Positions 1-8,180 of a stretch of DNA of 64,000 nt are shown one piece after another. The stretch's first letter is position 1, and the number at the start of each line of letters is the position of its first letter. The notes under the pieces are model-generated. The model saw nothing but the letters and a program-made list of their open reading frames with translations, searched no databases and was not told the DNA's origin. The DNA is from Pseudodonghicola sp048268305 (GTDB lineage Bacteria; Pseudomonadota; Alphaproteobacteria; Rhodobacterales; Rhodobacteraceae): NCBI RefSeq assembly GCF_048268305.1, contig NZ_JBLWVT010000003.1:186001-250000 (forward strand), read 5' to 3'. A program made the translations under genes and the position numbers.

Positions 1-190
1 AGGCGGTGCCGCTGAGCTGTTCGCCGTAAAGACCGTAATTGCACTTCTGCGGGCTGTTCATGCCCTGCGGCAGGGCGCCGGGCAGCGCCTCGGTTTCGAA
101 GTCGTTGCCGAAGCCGGGCATATAGCCCTCGGTGGTGCCGAAGGGCGTGGCCGCCTGCACCATCTTGTGAGGATTTGTAGGACGATTCAT
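1..190 (-). CDS. hmgA: Homogentisate 1,2-dioxygenase, N-terminal part (cut by window edge)
   Basis: The reverse strand reads 63 codons from an ATG at 190 to the window edge. The segment YMPGFGNDFETEALPGALP, then NSPQKCNYGLYGEQLSGTA, is the highly conserved N-terminus of homogentisate dioxygenase. This non-haem iron enzyme opens the ring of homogentisate in tyrosine and phenylalanine breakdown. The iron ligands lie beyond the window. A strong AAAGGAGG ribosome site lies 8 bases before the ATG. The gene is divergent from a MarR-type regulator, with a palindrome between them, so it probably heads a homogentisate operon under that regulator. Confidence 0.93.
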   Translation of the reverse strand, partial: MNRPTNPHKMVQAATPFGTTEGYMPGFGNDFETEALPGALPQGMNSPQKCNYGLYGEQLSGTA

Positions 191-220
191 CGCGCGTTCC
201 TCCTTTCGTCGCTTGCTGCC

Positions 221-244
221 TATTAGTTGATTTTGTAACTAACA
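221..244. promoter_or_regulatory. Probable MarR operator between hmgA and marR
   Basis: TATTAGTT and AACTAACA form an inverted repeat (7 of 8 pairs, with a perfect TTAGTT/AACTAA core) around an 8-base AT-rich spacer. It is the only obvious palindrome in the 73-base gap between the divergent starts. Its dyad spacing is typical of MarR dimers. Binding is inferred, not shown. Confidence 0.6.
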
Positions 245-263
245 ATATCCGAAGGAGGAAAAT

Positions 264-713
264 TTGACAAAGCAAGACGTGGAAGCGGAAGAATTCGATC
301 TGGCGAATTTCCTGCCCTACCTGCTCAACCAGGCGGCGGAGGCCAGCTCGTTGGAGTTCCAGCGCGTCTATAAGGGGCGCTATGGCATGCTGCGCACGGA
401 ATGGCGGTTGCTGTTCCATCTGGGCATGTACGGCCGCCAGACCGCGACCGAGATCGGCACCCGCGCCCGAATGCACAAGACCAAGATCAGCCGTGCCGTC
501 CAGCGGCTGGAGGAACGCCGGTTCCTGACCCGCACCCGGGACGAAAGCGATCGGCGTGCCGAACATCTGGAACTGACCCAGGCCGGCATGGTGGCCTATC
601 GCGACCTGCGCGAAGTGGCGCGCGCCTATGACGCCCGGCTGACCCGCCAGTTCTCGGCCGAGCAATCAGAGCTGCTGCGCAGCATGCTGCGGCAACTGGC
701 GGGCATGGCCTGA
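264..713 (+). CDS. MarR family transcriptional regulator
   Basis: A 149-residue protein with the MarR fold: helical dimerisation ends and a winged helix at about residues 55-110 (recognition region HKTKISRAVQRLEERRFLTR, wing DESDRRAEHLELTQAG). The start is TTG at 264, chosen because GAAGGAGGAA sits 3 bases upstream and no ATG fits. The gene faces hmgA across a palindromic operator. The likely role is ligand-responsive repression of homogentisate catabolism and of itself; the ligand is unknown. Confidence 0.88.
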   Translation: MTKQDVEAEEFDLANFLPYLLNQAAEASSLEFQRVYKGRYGMLRTEWRLLFHLGMYGRQTATEIGTRARMHKTKISRAVQRLEERRFLTRTRDESDRRAEHLELTQAGMVAYRDLREVARAYDARLTRQFSAEQSELLRSMLRQLAGMA

Positions 714-824
714 TGGGGTGTGTTCGGCGGTGCTGTGCGATTTTTTGCGCGCGGCGCTGTTTCGGGCCTGTTTTCAGGTCTATATGCTGTTGAGATTCCC
801 GACCGTTGCGCGCAAAGGCCCCGG

Positions 825-2066
825 ATGCCCGATCACGATTTTTCTTATCCCCCCGCTGCCGAGCTTTCCGCTTGGCTGGTGGCGCGCGGCCTCGACGGTA
901 CGGCGCGCGAGGATTTGTTGACCGGTTATTGCGACAGGCTGGTTGGTTTCGGCGTGCCGCTGTTGCGCCTGCATGTGGCGCAGCGGGCGCTGCACCCGCG
1001 GTTCGGTGGTATCGGTTTCGACTGGCTGCGCGATGGTGGCGGTGTGTCGCTGGAGCGCTATGTCCACAGCGCCGAACCGCCGCTGCAATGGCTGCAAAGC
1101 CCGCTCTATCACCTGCTCGCCTCGGGTGAGATGGAATATCGCGTGCGGTTGGACGACAGCGTCGATCCCAGCCGTTTTCCCATGCTGGCCGAATTGCGCG
1201 ACAAGGGCGCGACCGACTATTTTGCCACCGGCCTGTTCTTTGAAAAGGCGCCCGATCCTTCCGAGATCGACCTCAACAACACGCCGCAGGGCATGTTGAC
1301 CTCCTATACCACGGATGCGCCGCAAGGGTTTTCCGAGTCCGATCTCAGGTTGATTCGCTGTACCTTGCCGCCGCTGGGGCTGGCGTTGAAGTCCACGGCC
1401 AACCGGCGGATGGCGCAGGATCTGCTGCAGGCCTATCTGGGCCGCGACGCCGGTCAAAGGGTGCTGTCGGGCGAGATCGAACTCGGCTCGGTCGAGGAGC
1501 TGAACGCGGTGATCTGCCTGTTCGATCTCTCGGGCTTCACCAGCCTGGCCGAACAGATCCCTGGCCCCGAGATGATCGCCATGCTCAACGCCTATCACGG
1601 GCTGGCGGTGGCGGCGATCCAGGAGCGCGGCGGCAATGTGCTGAAGTTCATGGGCGACGGGCTGCTGGCGATGTTCGATCAGCCCGATCCGGAACAGGCC
1701 GCCTGTGCCGCGCTCGACATGGTGATCGAACTCAGCGACCGGGTGGCGGCGACCAACCGGGCCCGCGAACGCGACGGGCTGCCGGTGGCGCGCTGCACCT
1801 TCGCGTTGCATGCGGGAAAGATCTATTACGGCAATATCGGTGCCGAGAACCGGCTGGATTTCACCGTGATCGGCCCGGCGGTCAATCTGACCGCGCGGAT
1901 CGCCGACATGCACCGGGCGCTGGGCCGGCGGGTGATCCTGACCCAGCCGGTGTTCGACGCCGCCCGCAAAGGCTCGCATGATCTGGTCTCGCTCGGCCGC
2001 TATGTGCTGCGCGGGGTGTCGCAGCCGCAGGAGCTTTATACCATCTGGCCCGATACCTGGGTCTGA
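825..2066 (+). CDS. Class III adenylate/guanylate cyclase
   Basis: About 413 residues. The C-terminal half is a complete class III cyclase domain. It has metal Asp in FDLSGFT (near 234), Lys plus the second metal Asp in LKFMGDG (near 274-277), and the transition-state Asn/Arg pair in GPAVNLTARI (near 353-357), so it should be active. The N-terminal 200 residues are an unrecognised cytoplasmic sensor region with no membrane segment. The reading frame stays open upstream to a GTG at 720, but those 35 codons look non-native, so the ATG at 825 is preferred. It converts ATP, or possibly GTP, to the cyclic nucleotide. It is convergent with mipZ. Confidence 0.88.
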   Translation: MPDHDFSYPPAAELSAWLVARGLDGTAREDLLTGYCDRLVGFGVPLLRLHVAQRALHPRFGGIGFDWLRDGGGVSLERYVHSAEPPLQWLQSPLYHLLASGEMEYRVRLDDSVDPSRFPMLAELRDKGATDYFATGLFFEKAPDPSEIDLNNTPQGMLTSYTTDAPQGFSESDLRLIRCTLPPLGLALKSTANRRMAQDLLQAYLGRDAGQRVLSGEIELGSVEELNAVICLFDLSGFTSLAEQIPGPEMIAMLNAYHGLAVAAIQERGGNVLKFMGDGLLAMFDQPDPEQAACAALDMVIELSDRVAATNRARERDGLPVARCTFALHAGKIYYGNIGAENRLDFTVIGPAVNLTARIADMHRALGRRVILTQPVFDAARKGSHDLVSLGRYVLRGVSQPQELYTIWPDTWV

Positions 2067-2076
2067 GCCGCCGGGA

Positions 2077-2886
2077 TCAGAACTTGATCTCGACCCCGGG
2101 CAGTTTCAGCGCTTTCATCATGTCGCGCAGTTCCTGCCGGGCGGCGATGTTCGAGATATTGAGCTGGCGCACGCCGATATCCTTCAGATCCAGCAGGGTC
2201 AGCCCGCGCGGGAACAATTCGCGGAAGATCACCCGTTCGGAAAAGCCCGGGGCGACGCGGAAGCCGATGCGGTTCGACAGCATCTTGACGGCGCGCTCCA
2301 TCTTTTCCTTGTTGACCATCCGCTGGGTGCCGATGCGGTTGCGGATGACCACCCAGTCGATCGGCTTCAACCCGGCCTGGGCGCGAAGCTGGCGCGCGTT
2401 CCAGACCATTTCGGAATAGACCGAGGGGCCGAGGATCTTCTCGCCGCTCTCGTCGGTGCGGGCCAGAAGGTCGAAATCGATGAAGCTGTCGTTCAGCGGG
2501 GTGATCAGCGTATCGGCCAGAGAATGGGCCACCTGGCTCAGCCGGGTATGCGAACCGGGGCAGTCGATCAGGATGAAATCGGCATCCCCCTCCAGCCCGG
2601 AAATCGCCGCCGACAGCCGGTGGTCATAGACGTTTTCGCCCGGGGTCAGCTTTGCCGGGTCGATCTCGGGCAGGGCGTGCAGCCGGAAGGTCGGCAGGTC
2701 CAGTCCGGATTTCTGCAGGAATTCATCCCGGTTTTCGACATAGCGGCCCAGCGTGCGCTGGCGCAGGTCCAGATCCAGCACGCTGACCTTCTTGTCCAAC
2801 CGCGCCAGCGCGGTTGCCACATGCATCGAGACGGTGGATTTTCCCGCGCCGCCCTTTTCATTTCCAACTACGATAATATGCGCCAT
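2077..2886 (-). CDS. mipZ: MipZ, division-plane positioning ATPase
   Basis: A 269-residue ParA/MinD-superfamily ATPase with a deviant Walker A (NEKGGAGKST, residues 8-17), switch I-like DLDLRQRTLGRY and Walker B FILIDCPG. In alphaproteobacteria MipZ binds ParB near the origins and forms a polar gradient that blocks FtsZ assembly away from midcell. The RYVENRD stretch and the overall length match MipZ rather than chromosomal ParA. It is monocistronic, convergent with the cyclase gene and 10 bases from it. Confidence 0.9.
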   Translation of the reverse strand: MAHIIVVGNEKGGAGKSTVSMHVATALARLDKKVSVLDLDLRQRTLGRYVENRDEFLQKSGLDLPTFRLHALPEIDPAKLTPGENVYDHRLSAAISGLEGDADFILIDCPGSHTRLSQVAHSLADTLITPLNDSFIDFDLLARTDESGEKILGPSVYSEMVWNARQLRAQAGLKPIDWVVIRNRIGTQRMVNKEKMERAVKMLSNRIGFRVAPGFSERVIFRELFPRGLTLLDLKDIGVRQLNISNIAARQELRDMMKALKLPGVEIKF

Positions 2887-3091
2887 CGTTCCGTCCCTGG
2901 GGCCCTTGCTAGGCTCTGATTTCCCTTAGGAGATACAATATATTGGGGCGGTGACAAGAAAAACCCCCAAACCTCCCGGGAAAGTTGCTCCCTCCGGCGG
3001 GCGCCGCATTTCGCAGCTTCTTCTCTGGAGAAATACTCCGGGGGCATTGCCGCGGGCGAAGCGGGCCGCATCCTCCCCGGGCCCGCCATGC

Positions 3092-3124
3092 AAAAACGCC
3101 GCCGCTGAGCCTCAGCGACGGCGT
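3092..3124 (-). terminator. Rho-independent terminator of rplS-rpmE
   Basis: On the minus strand a 14-pair stem (one G-T wobble) with GCTC at its tip is followed at once by five T residues. It lies 26 bases past the rpmE stop. Confidence 0.88.
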
Positions 3125-3150
3125 CGTCATTTGCCCGAAGGGCGGCTGGA

Positions 3151-3372
3151 TCAGAAGCCCAGGCCTTCGTATTTTTTCTTGAACTTCGACACGCGGCCGC
3201 CGGCGTCCATCAGGCGCGAGGAGCCACCGGTCCAGGCCGGGTGCACGGTCGGGTCAATATCCAGCGACATCTGGTCGCCTTCGGAACCCCAGGTGGATTT
3301 CATCTGGATGATGGTCCCGTCGGTCATCTTGACGTCGATGATGTGATAATCGGGGTGAATGCCTTTTTTCAT
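3151..3372 (-). CDS. rpmE: 50S ribosomal protein L31
   Basis: A 73-residue protein opening MKKGIHPDYHIIDVKMTDG, the L31 signature. It has no cysteine at all, so it is the zinc-independent (C-minus) form. It lies 11 bases after rplS in the same transcript and just before a strong terminator. Confidence 0.96.
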   Translation of the reverse strand: MKKGIHPDYHIIDVKMTDGTIIQMKSTWGSEGDQMSLDIDPTVHPAWTGGSSRLMDAGGRVSKFKKKYEGLGF

Positions 3373-3383
3373 CGCTCCGCTCC

Positions 3384-3770
3384 TTACGCCTCGGCGTCAG
3401 CCGATTTGGGTTTGTAGTTCGACACTTCCGCGATCCGGGCCGATTTGCCGCGACGCGAGCGCAGATAGTACAGTTTGGCGCGACGAACGCGGCCACGGCG
3501 GACCACTTCGATGCTGTCGATGTTGGTCGAATAGAGCGGGAACATACGTTCCACGCCTTCGCCGAAGGAAATCTTGCGAACGGTGAACGACCCGGCGATG
3601 CCGACGCCGTTCTTGCGGCTGATGCAGACGCCTTCATACATCTGCACACGGCTGCGGGTGCCTTCAGTCACCTTGAAGCCGACGCGCAGGGTGTCGCCGG
3701 CCTTGAAGTCGGGGATGGTTTTCCCCAGGGCGGCGATTTGTTCCGCCTCGAGTTGTGCGATCAGATCCAT
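3384..3770 (-). CDS. rplS: 50S ribosomal protein L19
   Basis: A 128-residue L19 with the family core DTLRVGFKVTEGTRSRVQ, GVCISRKNGVG and the RRGRVRRAKLYYLRSRRGK tail. In many bacteria rplS follows trmD directly. Here a TetR gene, a quinone reductase gene and a YegP-like gene separate the two, so rplS-rpmE must have its own promoter within the 231-base upstream gap. A 6-bp hairpin (3791-3807) lies just ahead of its ribosome site. Confidence 0.96.
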   Translation of the reverse strand: MDLIAQLEAEQIAALGKTIPDFKAGDTLRVGFKVTEGTRSRVQMYEGVCISRKNGVGIAGSFTVRKISFGEGVERMFPLYSTNIDSIEVVRRGRVRRAKLYYLRSRRGKSARIAEVSNYKPKSADAEA

Positions 3771-4001
3771 CGCATGTTCTCCTGATATGCTCGTGGTTGG
3801 TCCACGAAGGTTTGCGTGCCCTCAGAGCTCTTGGTCTTCACCGGGTCCGCCATGCTCCGAACAATCGGGGCGCCCGCCAGAGATCAGGTCGATTTTCTTG
3901 CATCCAGTCAGGAGAGCCGACATGGGCGTCGAAGACACGCCCGGATCAATACCCAACTGGTCCGCAGGCCGAATCCGACCGCGAACGGGCGGTGTATAGG
4001 G

Positions 4002-4601
4002 CTATCGCCTCTGTGGATCAAGGCCTGTCTCAGGCTTGAGCCAGAGCGCGAGAAAGGGGGCCAGGCGGGTCGCGAGCGGGATCGTCTCGTGCAGGGCGCA
4101 GAAGTTCAGGGCCATCGCCTGCGCCATGAAGGCCTGGACCCCCTCGGCCAGCAGGAGCGGGTCGGCATCGCGGCGAAAATCGCCTGCAGCGATCCAGCCC
4201 GCGATCTGCCGGACCAGCCGGTCCAGCGCCAGGGCGATCGGGCCGATCTCTTGCCGTGCGGCGGCGCCGGAATGGCGCAGGATCACGTCGAAGACATAGC
4301 GCTCGCCGGTCATGAAGGTCATGAGCGGCATGAGGGTGTGGATGAGCGTTTCGGTATCCTGCGGCGCTGGGCCGGTTTCTAACGTATCGAGACGGCGATC
4401 CATCTCGGCGGCGATCAGCAGCTCCATCAGCGCATCCTTGTCCTTGAAATGCGCAAAGAAGGTGCCCTTGGCGACACCGGCGCGCCGCACCACCTCTTCC
4501 ACCCTCAGGGCGGTATAGCCGGTTTCGGCGATCACCGCGCGGGCGGTGTCCTGAAGACGTGTGCGTGTCTTGATCGCGCGGGGCTGGACGGGGTCATTCA
4601 T
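4002..4601 (-). CDS. TetR family transcriptional regulator
   Basis: A 199-residue protein with the N-terminal TetR helix-turn-helix: RTRLQDTARAVIAETGYTAL, then VEEVVRRAGVAKGTFFAHFK (about residues 12-55), followed by an all-helical ligand domain. The frame is open to 4700, but the ATG at 4601 lies just outside the operator cluster and gives the usual N-terminus; 4619 is an alternative. The gene is divergent from a flavodoxin-fold quinone reductase. Three GACC/GGTC dyads between the two starts make it the likely repressor of both genes. Confidence 0.88.
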   Translation of the reverse strand: MNDPVQPRAIKTRTRLQDTARAVIAETGYTALRVEEVVRRAGVAKGTFFAHFKDKDALMELLIAAEMDRRLDTLETGPAPQDTETLIHTLMPLMTFMTGERYVFDVILRHSGAAARQEIGPIALALDRLVRQIAGWIAAGDFRRDADPLLLAEGVQAFMAQAMALNFCALHETIPLATRLAPFLALWLKPETGLDPQRR

Positions 4602-4622
4602 TGAGAAAGTATCGCACATAAT

Positions 4623-4687
4623 TCGACCATGGTCAAATTTGGATTGACCGCGGTCAATTTTGTCGCGATGCAAAATGACTTCGGTCA
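4623..4687. promoter_or_regulatory. Three-dyad operator cluster, probable TetR binding
   Basis: Three related dyads lie between the divergent starts: GACCATGGTC (4625-4634, perfect), ATTGACCGCGGTCAAT (4643-4658, perfect over 16 bases) and TGAC-TTCG-GTCA (4676-4687). Their centres are 21 and 31 bases apart, close to two and three helical turns, so all face the same side of the DNA. Confidence 0.7.
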
Positions 4688-4715
4688 CTTTTGCGGCCAA
4701 TTCAAGGAGAGCCCA

Positions 4716-5294
4716 ATGACAGCAAAGCGGATACTGGTTCTAAACGGACATCCCGCCGAAACCTCGATCTCGCGACAGATCGTCCTGGCCTATGCACAGG
4801 CGGCCGGAAAGGCGGGGCACGATCTGCGCCTGCTGCATCTGGCCGATCTCGATTTCGACCCCGATTTCGGATTTGGCGGCTATCAGCGACAAAAGCCGCT
4901 GGAGCCGCAACTCGAGGCGTTTCTTGCGGATCTCGCCTGGTGCGATCATTTCGTTCTGGCGGCGCCGATGTGGTGGGGCGGTCTGCCGGCAAAACTGAAG
5001 GGGTTGATCGACCGCACCTTCCTGCCGGGTCGCACCTTCGACACACGCGGGCGGCTGCCGAAGCCGCTGCTCAAGGGGCGGGGGGCGCGGGTGATCCTCA
5101 CCTCGGACAGCCCGTGGTGGTACTTTCGCCTGCTGCATCGGCCGCTCTACTGGCAGCTCAAACGGCAAATTCTGGGATTCGTGGGGCTGAAGCCGGTGCA
5201 GGTGACGCATTTCGCGCCAGCCAGTCATCCGCAGCCGGCGCAGGTTGAGGCCTGGCTGTCCAAGGTGCGCAGGCTGGGGGCCCTGGGGGCTTAG
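4716..5294 (+). CDS. NAD(P)H dehydrogenase (quinone), flavodoxin fold
   Basis: A 192-residue protein of the NQO1/MdaB/KefF-like family. It has N-terminal RILVLNGHPAETSISRQIV (phosphate-binding loop for flavin), then FVLAAPMWWGGLPAKLKGLIDRTF, the usual FMN/FAD-contact motif, and a region matching quinone reductases near GRGARVILTSDSP. It likely reduces quinones or electrophiles by two electrons using NAD(P)H. The start is the ATG at 4716, 5 bases after AAGGAGA. The divergent TetR gene and the operators suggest induction by a quinone-like compound. Confidence 0.87.
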   Translation: MTAKRILVLNGHPAETSISRQIVLAYAQAAGKAGHDLRLLHLADLDFDPDFGFGGYQRQKPLEPQLEAFLADLAWCDHFVLAAPMWWGGLPAKLKGLIDRTFLPGRTFDTRGRLPKPLLKGRGARVILTSDSPWWYFRLLHRPLYWQLKRQILGFVGLKPVQVTHFAPASHPQPAQVEAWLSKVRRLGALGA

Positions 5295-5363
5295 GCGTCT
5301 CTGCGCCCCTCCGGGTGGCCCCGCCGCGGCCCCTGTCCGGGGCGGCGGCGTTGCCAGACTGGC

Positions 5364-5699
5364 CTATTCGGTCAGATCGACCACCTCTGCTTCCGGTGCG
5401 TTCTTCTTGACGGATTCGATGCCATTGTCGCGACCGGCTTCACTTTCATAGCTTTCGCTGGTGCCGATCACCTGGCCGTTGGTGGCCTTGAGGTTGAACA
5501 TGAACTTGCCGGCCTTGGTGTCCTTGCGTTCATAGCGCGCATCCTCGGGGGCGTTCTTCTTGACCGAGTCGATGCCGTTCTCGGCGCTGGCGCGCTGCTT
5601 GTAGCCTTCGCTGGCCAGGATGATCTGCCCGTTGCCCGCCTTCAGGCGAAAGCGGAACTCGCCCGCCTTGTCCTTGTAGAGTTCGAATTTGCCAGCCAT
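5364..5699 (-). CDS. YegP family protein, two DUF1508 repeats
   Basis: A 111-residue protein made of two tandem copies of the YegP motif. Copy one is FELYKDKAGEFRFRLKAGNG with ILASEGYKQRASAENGIDSV; copy two is FMFNLKATNGQ with IGTSESYESEAGRDNGIESV. Both end in KKNAPE. The family is small and cytosolic, with no agreed biochemical function. It sits between trmD and the quinone reductase and is convergent with the latter. Confidence 0.85.
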   Translation of the reverse strand: MAGKFELYKDKAGEFRFRLKAGNGQIILASEGYKQRASAENGIDSVKKNAPEDARYERKDTKAGKFMFNLKATNGQVIGTSESYESEAGRDNGIESVKKNAPEAEVVDLTE

Positions 5700-5783
5700 T
5701 GCCCAACCTCCAAAAAAACCAGCTTTAGTGCTTCGCTAACTATTCCCGAGGATTGTCCGCACCGCAATGTTTCGCTGCGACGA

Positions 5784-6617
5784 TTATTCCCCGTCCTTGC
5801 GGTAGGCCGCCCAAAGATCGGGGCGGCGGGCGCGGGTGATCTCTTCGGACATCTGGTGGCGCCACTCGGCGATGCGGCCATGATGGCCGGACATCAGCAC
5901 CTCGGGGATCGGACGGTCGTGCCACTCGGCCGGGCGGGTATATTGCGGGTGTTCCAGCAGGCCGGCGGAAAAGCTTTCCTCTTCGGTTGAGGCCTGGTTG
6001 CCCAGCACCCCCGGCAGCAGTCGCACGGTGGCGTCGATCAGCGCCTGGGCGGCGATTTCCCCGCCGGTCATGACGAAATCGCCGAGCGAAACCTCTTGCA
6101 CCCCGTAATGTTCCAGCACCCGTTCGTCGACGCCCTCGAAGCGGCCGCAGATCAGCGTCACCCCCTCGGCCCGGGCAAGGCCGCGCATCATCGCCTGATC
6201 CATCCGCCGGCCGCGCGGCGACAGATAGATCAGCGGCCAGTTGGGGCCGGTGCCGGCCATGGCGGTTTCGATCGCCGGGCCCAGCGCATCGGCGCGCAGC
6301 ACCATGCCGGCGCCGCCGCCGGCCGGCGTGTCGTCGACGTTGCGGTGCTTGCCGATGCCCCAGCGGCGCAGATCCAGCGTCTCGAGCTGCCAGAGCCCCT
6401 CTTGCAGCGCCTTGCCGGTCAGGCTTTCGCCCAGCACGCCGGGAAAGGCGGCGGGGAAGAGGGTGATGATCTTGGCCTTCCAGACCCCGTGCAGGTCGGG
6501 GACGGGGGTGATCAGCTCGCGCGGTTTCAGCGAGGGGCGGATCGCCATCCGGCCCAGCGATCTGCTGGGGGTCTTGCGGTCCTCTTCGGGCATCCCTTCG
6601 GGGGTATCGTCAGTCAC
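5784..6617 (-). CDS. trmD: tRNA (guanine-37-N1)-methyltransferase
   Basis: TrmD methylates G37 of tRNAs reading CNN codons, using SAM bound in a trefoil knot. The diagnostic segments are WKAKIITLFPAAFPG, DDTPAGGGAGMVLRADAL, LICGRFEGVDERVL and SLGDFVMTGGEIAA. The length is 277 residues, about 30 more than usual because of an N-terminal extension. A GTG start at 6617 is chosen: AGGAGA lies 7 bases upstream and the codon overlaps the preceding gene's stop by 8 bases. An upstream extension of the frame is not native in composition. It is the last gene of the ffh-rpsP-rimM chain. Confidence 0.95.
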   Translation of the reverse strand: MTDDTPEGMPEEDRKTPSRSLGRMAIRPSLKPRELITPVPDLHGVWKAKIITLFPAAFPGVLGESLTGKALQEGLWQLETLDLRRWGIGKHRNVDDTPAGGGAGMVLRADALGPAIETAMAGTGPNWPLIYLSPRGRRMDQAMMRGLARAEGVTLICGRFEGVDERVLEHYGVQEVSLGDFVMTGGEIAAQALIDATVRLLPGVLGNQASTEEESFSAGLLEHPQYTRPAEWHDRPIPEVLMSGHHGRIAEWRHQMSEEITRARRPDLWAAYRKDGE

Positions 6618-7407
6618 GGGCTTTCTCCTGCGCGGCTTTGAGGATGGCGCGCTTGGCGGCCTGGCGCGCGTCGCGGTCGGTGTAATCGCGGTTGGCGGCC
6701 AGAAGTGCAAGCAGAACCGCATCATCGGCGCGGCTATTGGCGCGTGGCACCGGTTTCAGCCCGGTCTGCACCGCCGCTGGCACCCCGCAGAGGTCAAGCA
6801 GCGGCCCCGCCGGCCCCAGCGGCTGGTCGGCGCAGTCTTCCAGCCAGATGCGGCTGACCGGGCAGGGCAGGGCGGCGGCCACCCGATCCGCCGCTGCCGC
6901 CAGATCGGCGCCGGGGCGGGTGGCGGTGGCGAAGCTCTCCCAATCGCGGGTGAGAGAGGAGGATTTCACATGTTCCCAATAGGCGCTTCTCAGCCAGCTG
7001 TCCGGCTGGCGCAGGGTCAGGACGAACCGCAGCGGCACGCCCGGCAGCAGCTCGGTCACGATGCGGGCCATTTCGGCGGCAAGCACCGGGGCGGCGCGGT
7101 AATCCGGGATGCCCTCGCGGCCGGGCAGATGGCCCGAAAGTTCTTCGGCCGAAAGGCAGAGCAGGCGGCGCGGCATGCCGGTCAGCCCCGCCATCAGCGC
7201 GCGGAACCGGTGGGCGAACTTGTCGAGGGTGAAGGGGTCGCGCCAGGTCGAATAGCCGCGCGCGGCATGCAGCAGCTCGGGCATCTGCGGCCCCAGCATC
7301 GCGCGCAGATGGGGCTTCAGCGCGGCGCGGTTCTGCCGCAGCACCTGTTGCAGGGTCGAGGTTCCGGTCTTGTGAAACCCGGCGTGGATGACGATGGCGC
7401 GCGGCAT
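6610..7407 (-). CDS. Sulfotransferase-like P-loop protein (copy 1)
   Basis: A 265-residue protein opening PRAIVIHAGFHKTGTSTLQ, the 5'-phosphosulfate-binding P-loop of PAPS sulfotransferases. A 3'-phosphate-type motif follows at LRFVLTLRQPDSWLRSAYW. The acceptor is unknown. It shares length, motif order and core phrases (GFHKTGT-TLQ, GHLPGR, ARLxDxxxxPLGPxxPLLDL) with the gene directly upstream, so the two look like tandem duplicates. The start codon overlaps the upstream stop (TGATG) and the stop overlaps trmD, so translation is probably coupled. Confidence 0.75.
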   Translation of the reverse strand: MPRAIVIHAGFHKTGTSTLQQVLRQNRAALKPHLRAMLGPQMPELLHAARGYSTWRDPFTLDKFAHRFRALMAGLTGMPRRLLCLSAEELSGHLPGREGIPDYRAAPVLAAEMARIVTELLPGVPLRFVLTLRQPDSWLRSAYWEHVKSSSLTRDWESFATATRPGADLAAAADRVAAALPCPVSRIWLEDCADQPLGPAGPLLDLCGVPAAVQTGLKPVPRANSRADDAVLLALLAANRDYTDRDARQAAKRAILKAAQEKARD

Positions 7408-8180
7408 CAGGCGCGTCCCGCCAGCAGCGCCTGCTTGGCGGCATGGGCGGCGGCATCGTCCAGATCGCCGCGGTTGATCTCCAGCAGCCGGGCGGCGCAA
7501 TCGGGGGCGCGGTTGGCGGCGGGCACCGGCACCAGCGCGGCGCGGACCTCTTCGGGCAGGGGGAGAAGGTCGAGCAGCGGCGCCAGCGGGCCGAGCGGGC
7601 GGCGAGCGCTGTCCTCAAGCCGGGCGGAGTGGACGGGGAGGGGGGCGAGCGTGGCGGCGATTTCCGCCACCACCGCGTCCAGATCTGCGGCGCCGCGATA
7701 GCGGGCGGCGAAACTAGCAGCGTCCAGTGTCATCCGGCTGGCGCGCAGGGCCTGGACATGCAGGCTTGCCAGCCAGCTGTCGGGGGCGCGGGTGGAAAAG
7801 AACAGCTCGGGGTCCACCCCGGGCCAGAGCGCGCGCAGGGTGTCGATCAGCGCCCGCATCAGCTCTGGCGCGGCGGCATAGCTCTCGACCCCGTCGCGGC
7901 CGGGCATATGGCCCGCCAGATCCTCGCAGGACAGGATCAGCGGCCGGGGATCGACGGGGTCGACCTCCGCCAGCGCCTCGGCCAGCTCATAGCGCAAAAG
8001 CGCCAGCTCCAGCGGATCGCGCCGGGCGGAAAAGGCGCGGGCGGCGCGGCCGGCGGGGCGCAGCGTGGCGCGCGGGATCAGCCGCAGATGCGGCGCCAGC
8101 GTCCTGGCGTTGCGCTCCAGCGCCTTTTGCAGCGTGGTGGTCCCGGTCTTGTGAAATCCGGGGTGGAGGATTGCCCTCAT
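7407..8180 (-). CDS. Sulfotransferase-like P-loop protein (copy 2)
   Basis: A 257-residue paralogue of the next gene downstream. It starts MRAILHPGFHKTGTTTLQKA, a P-loop of the PAPS sulfotransferase type, with the second motif at ELFFSTRAPDSWLASLH. It overlaps the upstream membrane-protein gene by ATGA and the downstream copy by TGATG. The substrate is not predictable. Its place between rimM and trmD is unusual and may be inherited rather than functional. Confidence 0.72.
   Translation of the reverse strand: MRAILHPGFHKTGTTTLQKALERNARTLAPHLRLIPRATLRPAGRAARAFSARRDPLELALLRYELAEALAEVDPVDPRPLILSCEDLAGHMPGRDGVESYAAAPELMRALIDTLRALWPGVDPELFFSTRAPDSWLASLHVQALRASRMTLDAASFAARYRGAADLDAVVAEIAATLAPLPVHSARLEDSARRPLGPLAPLLDLLPLPEEVRAALVPVPAANRAPDCAARLLEINRGDLDDAAAHAAKQALLAGRA

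Noticed and set aside
780..1979. Long open frame (399 codons) on the minus strand opposite the cyclase gene
   Set aside because: It is a shadow of a high-GC3 gene: Gln/His/Arg-rich composition, no domain, and the plus-strand cyclase has complete catalytic motifs.
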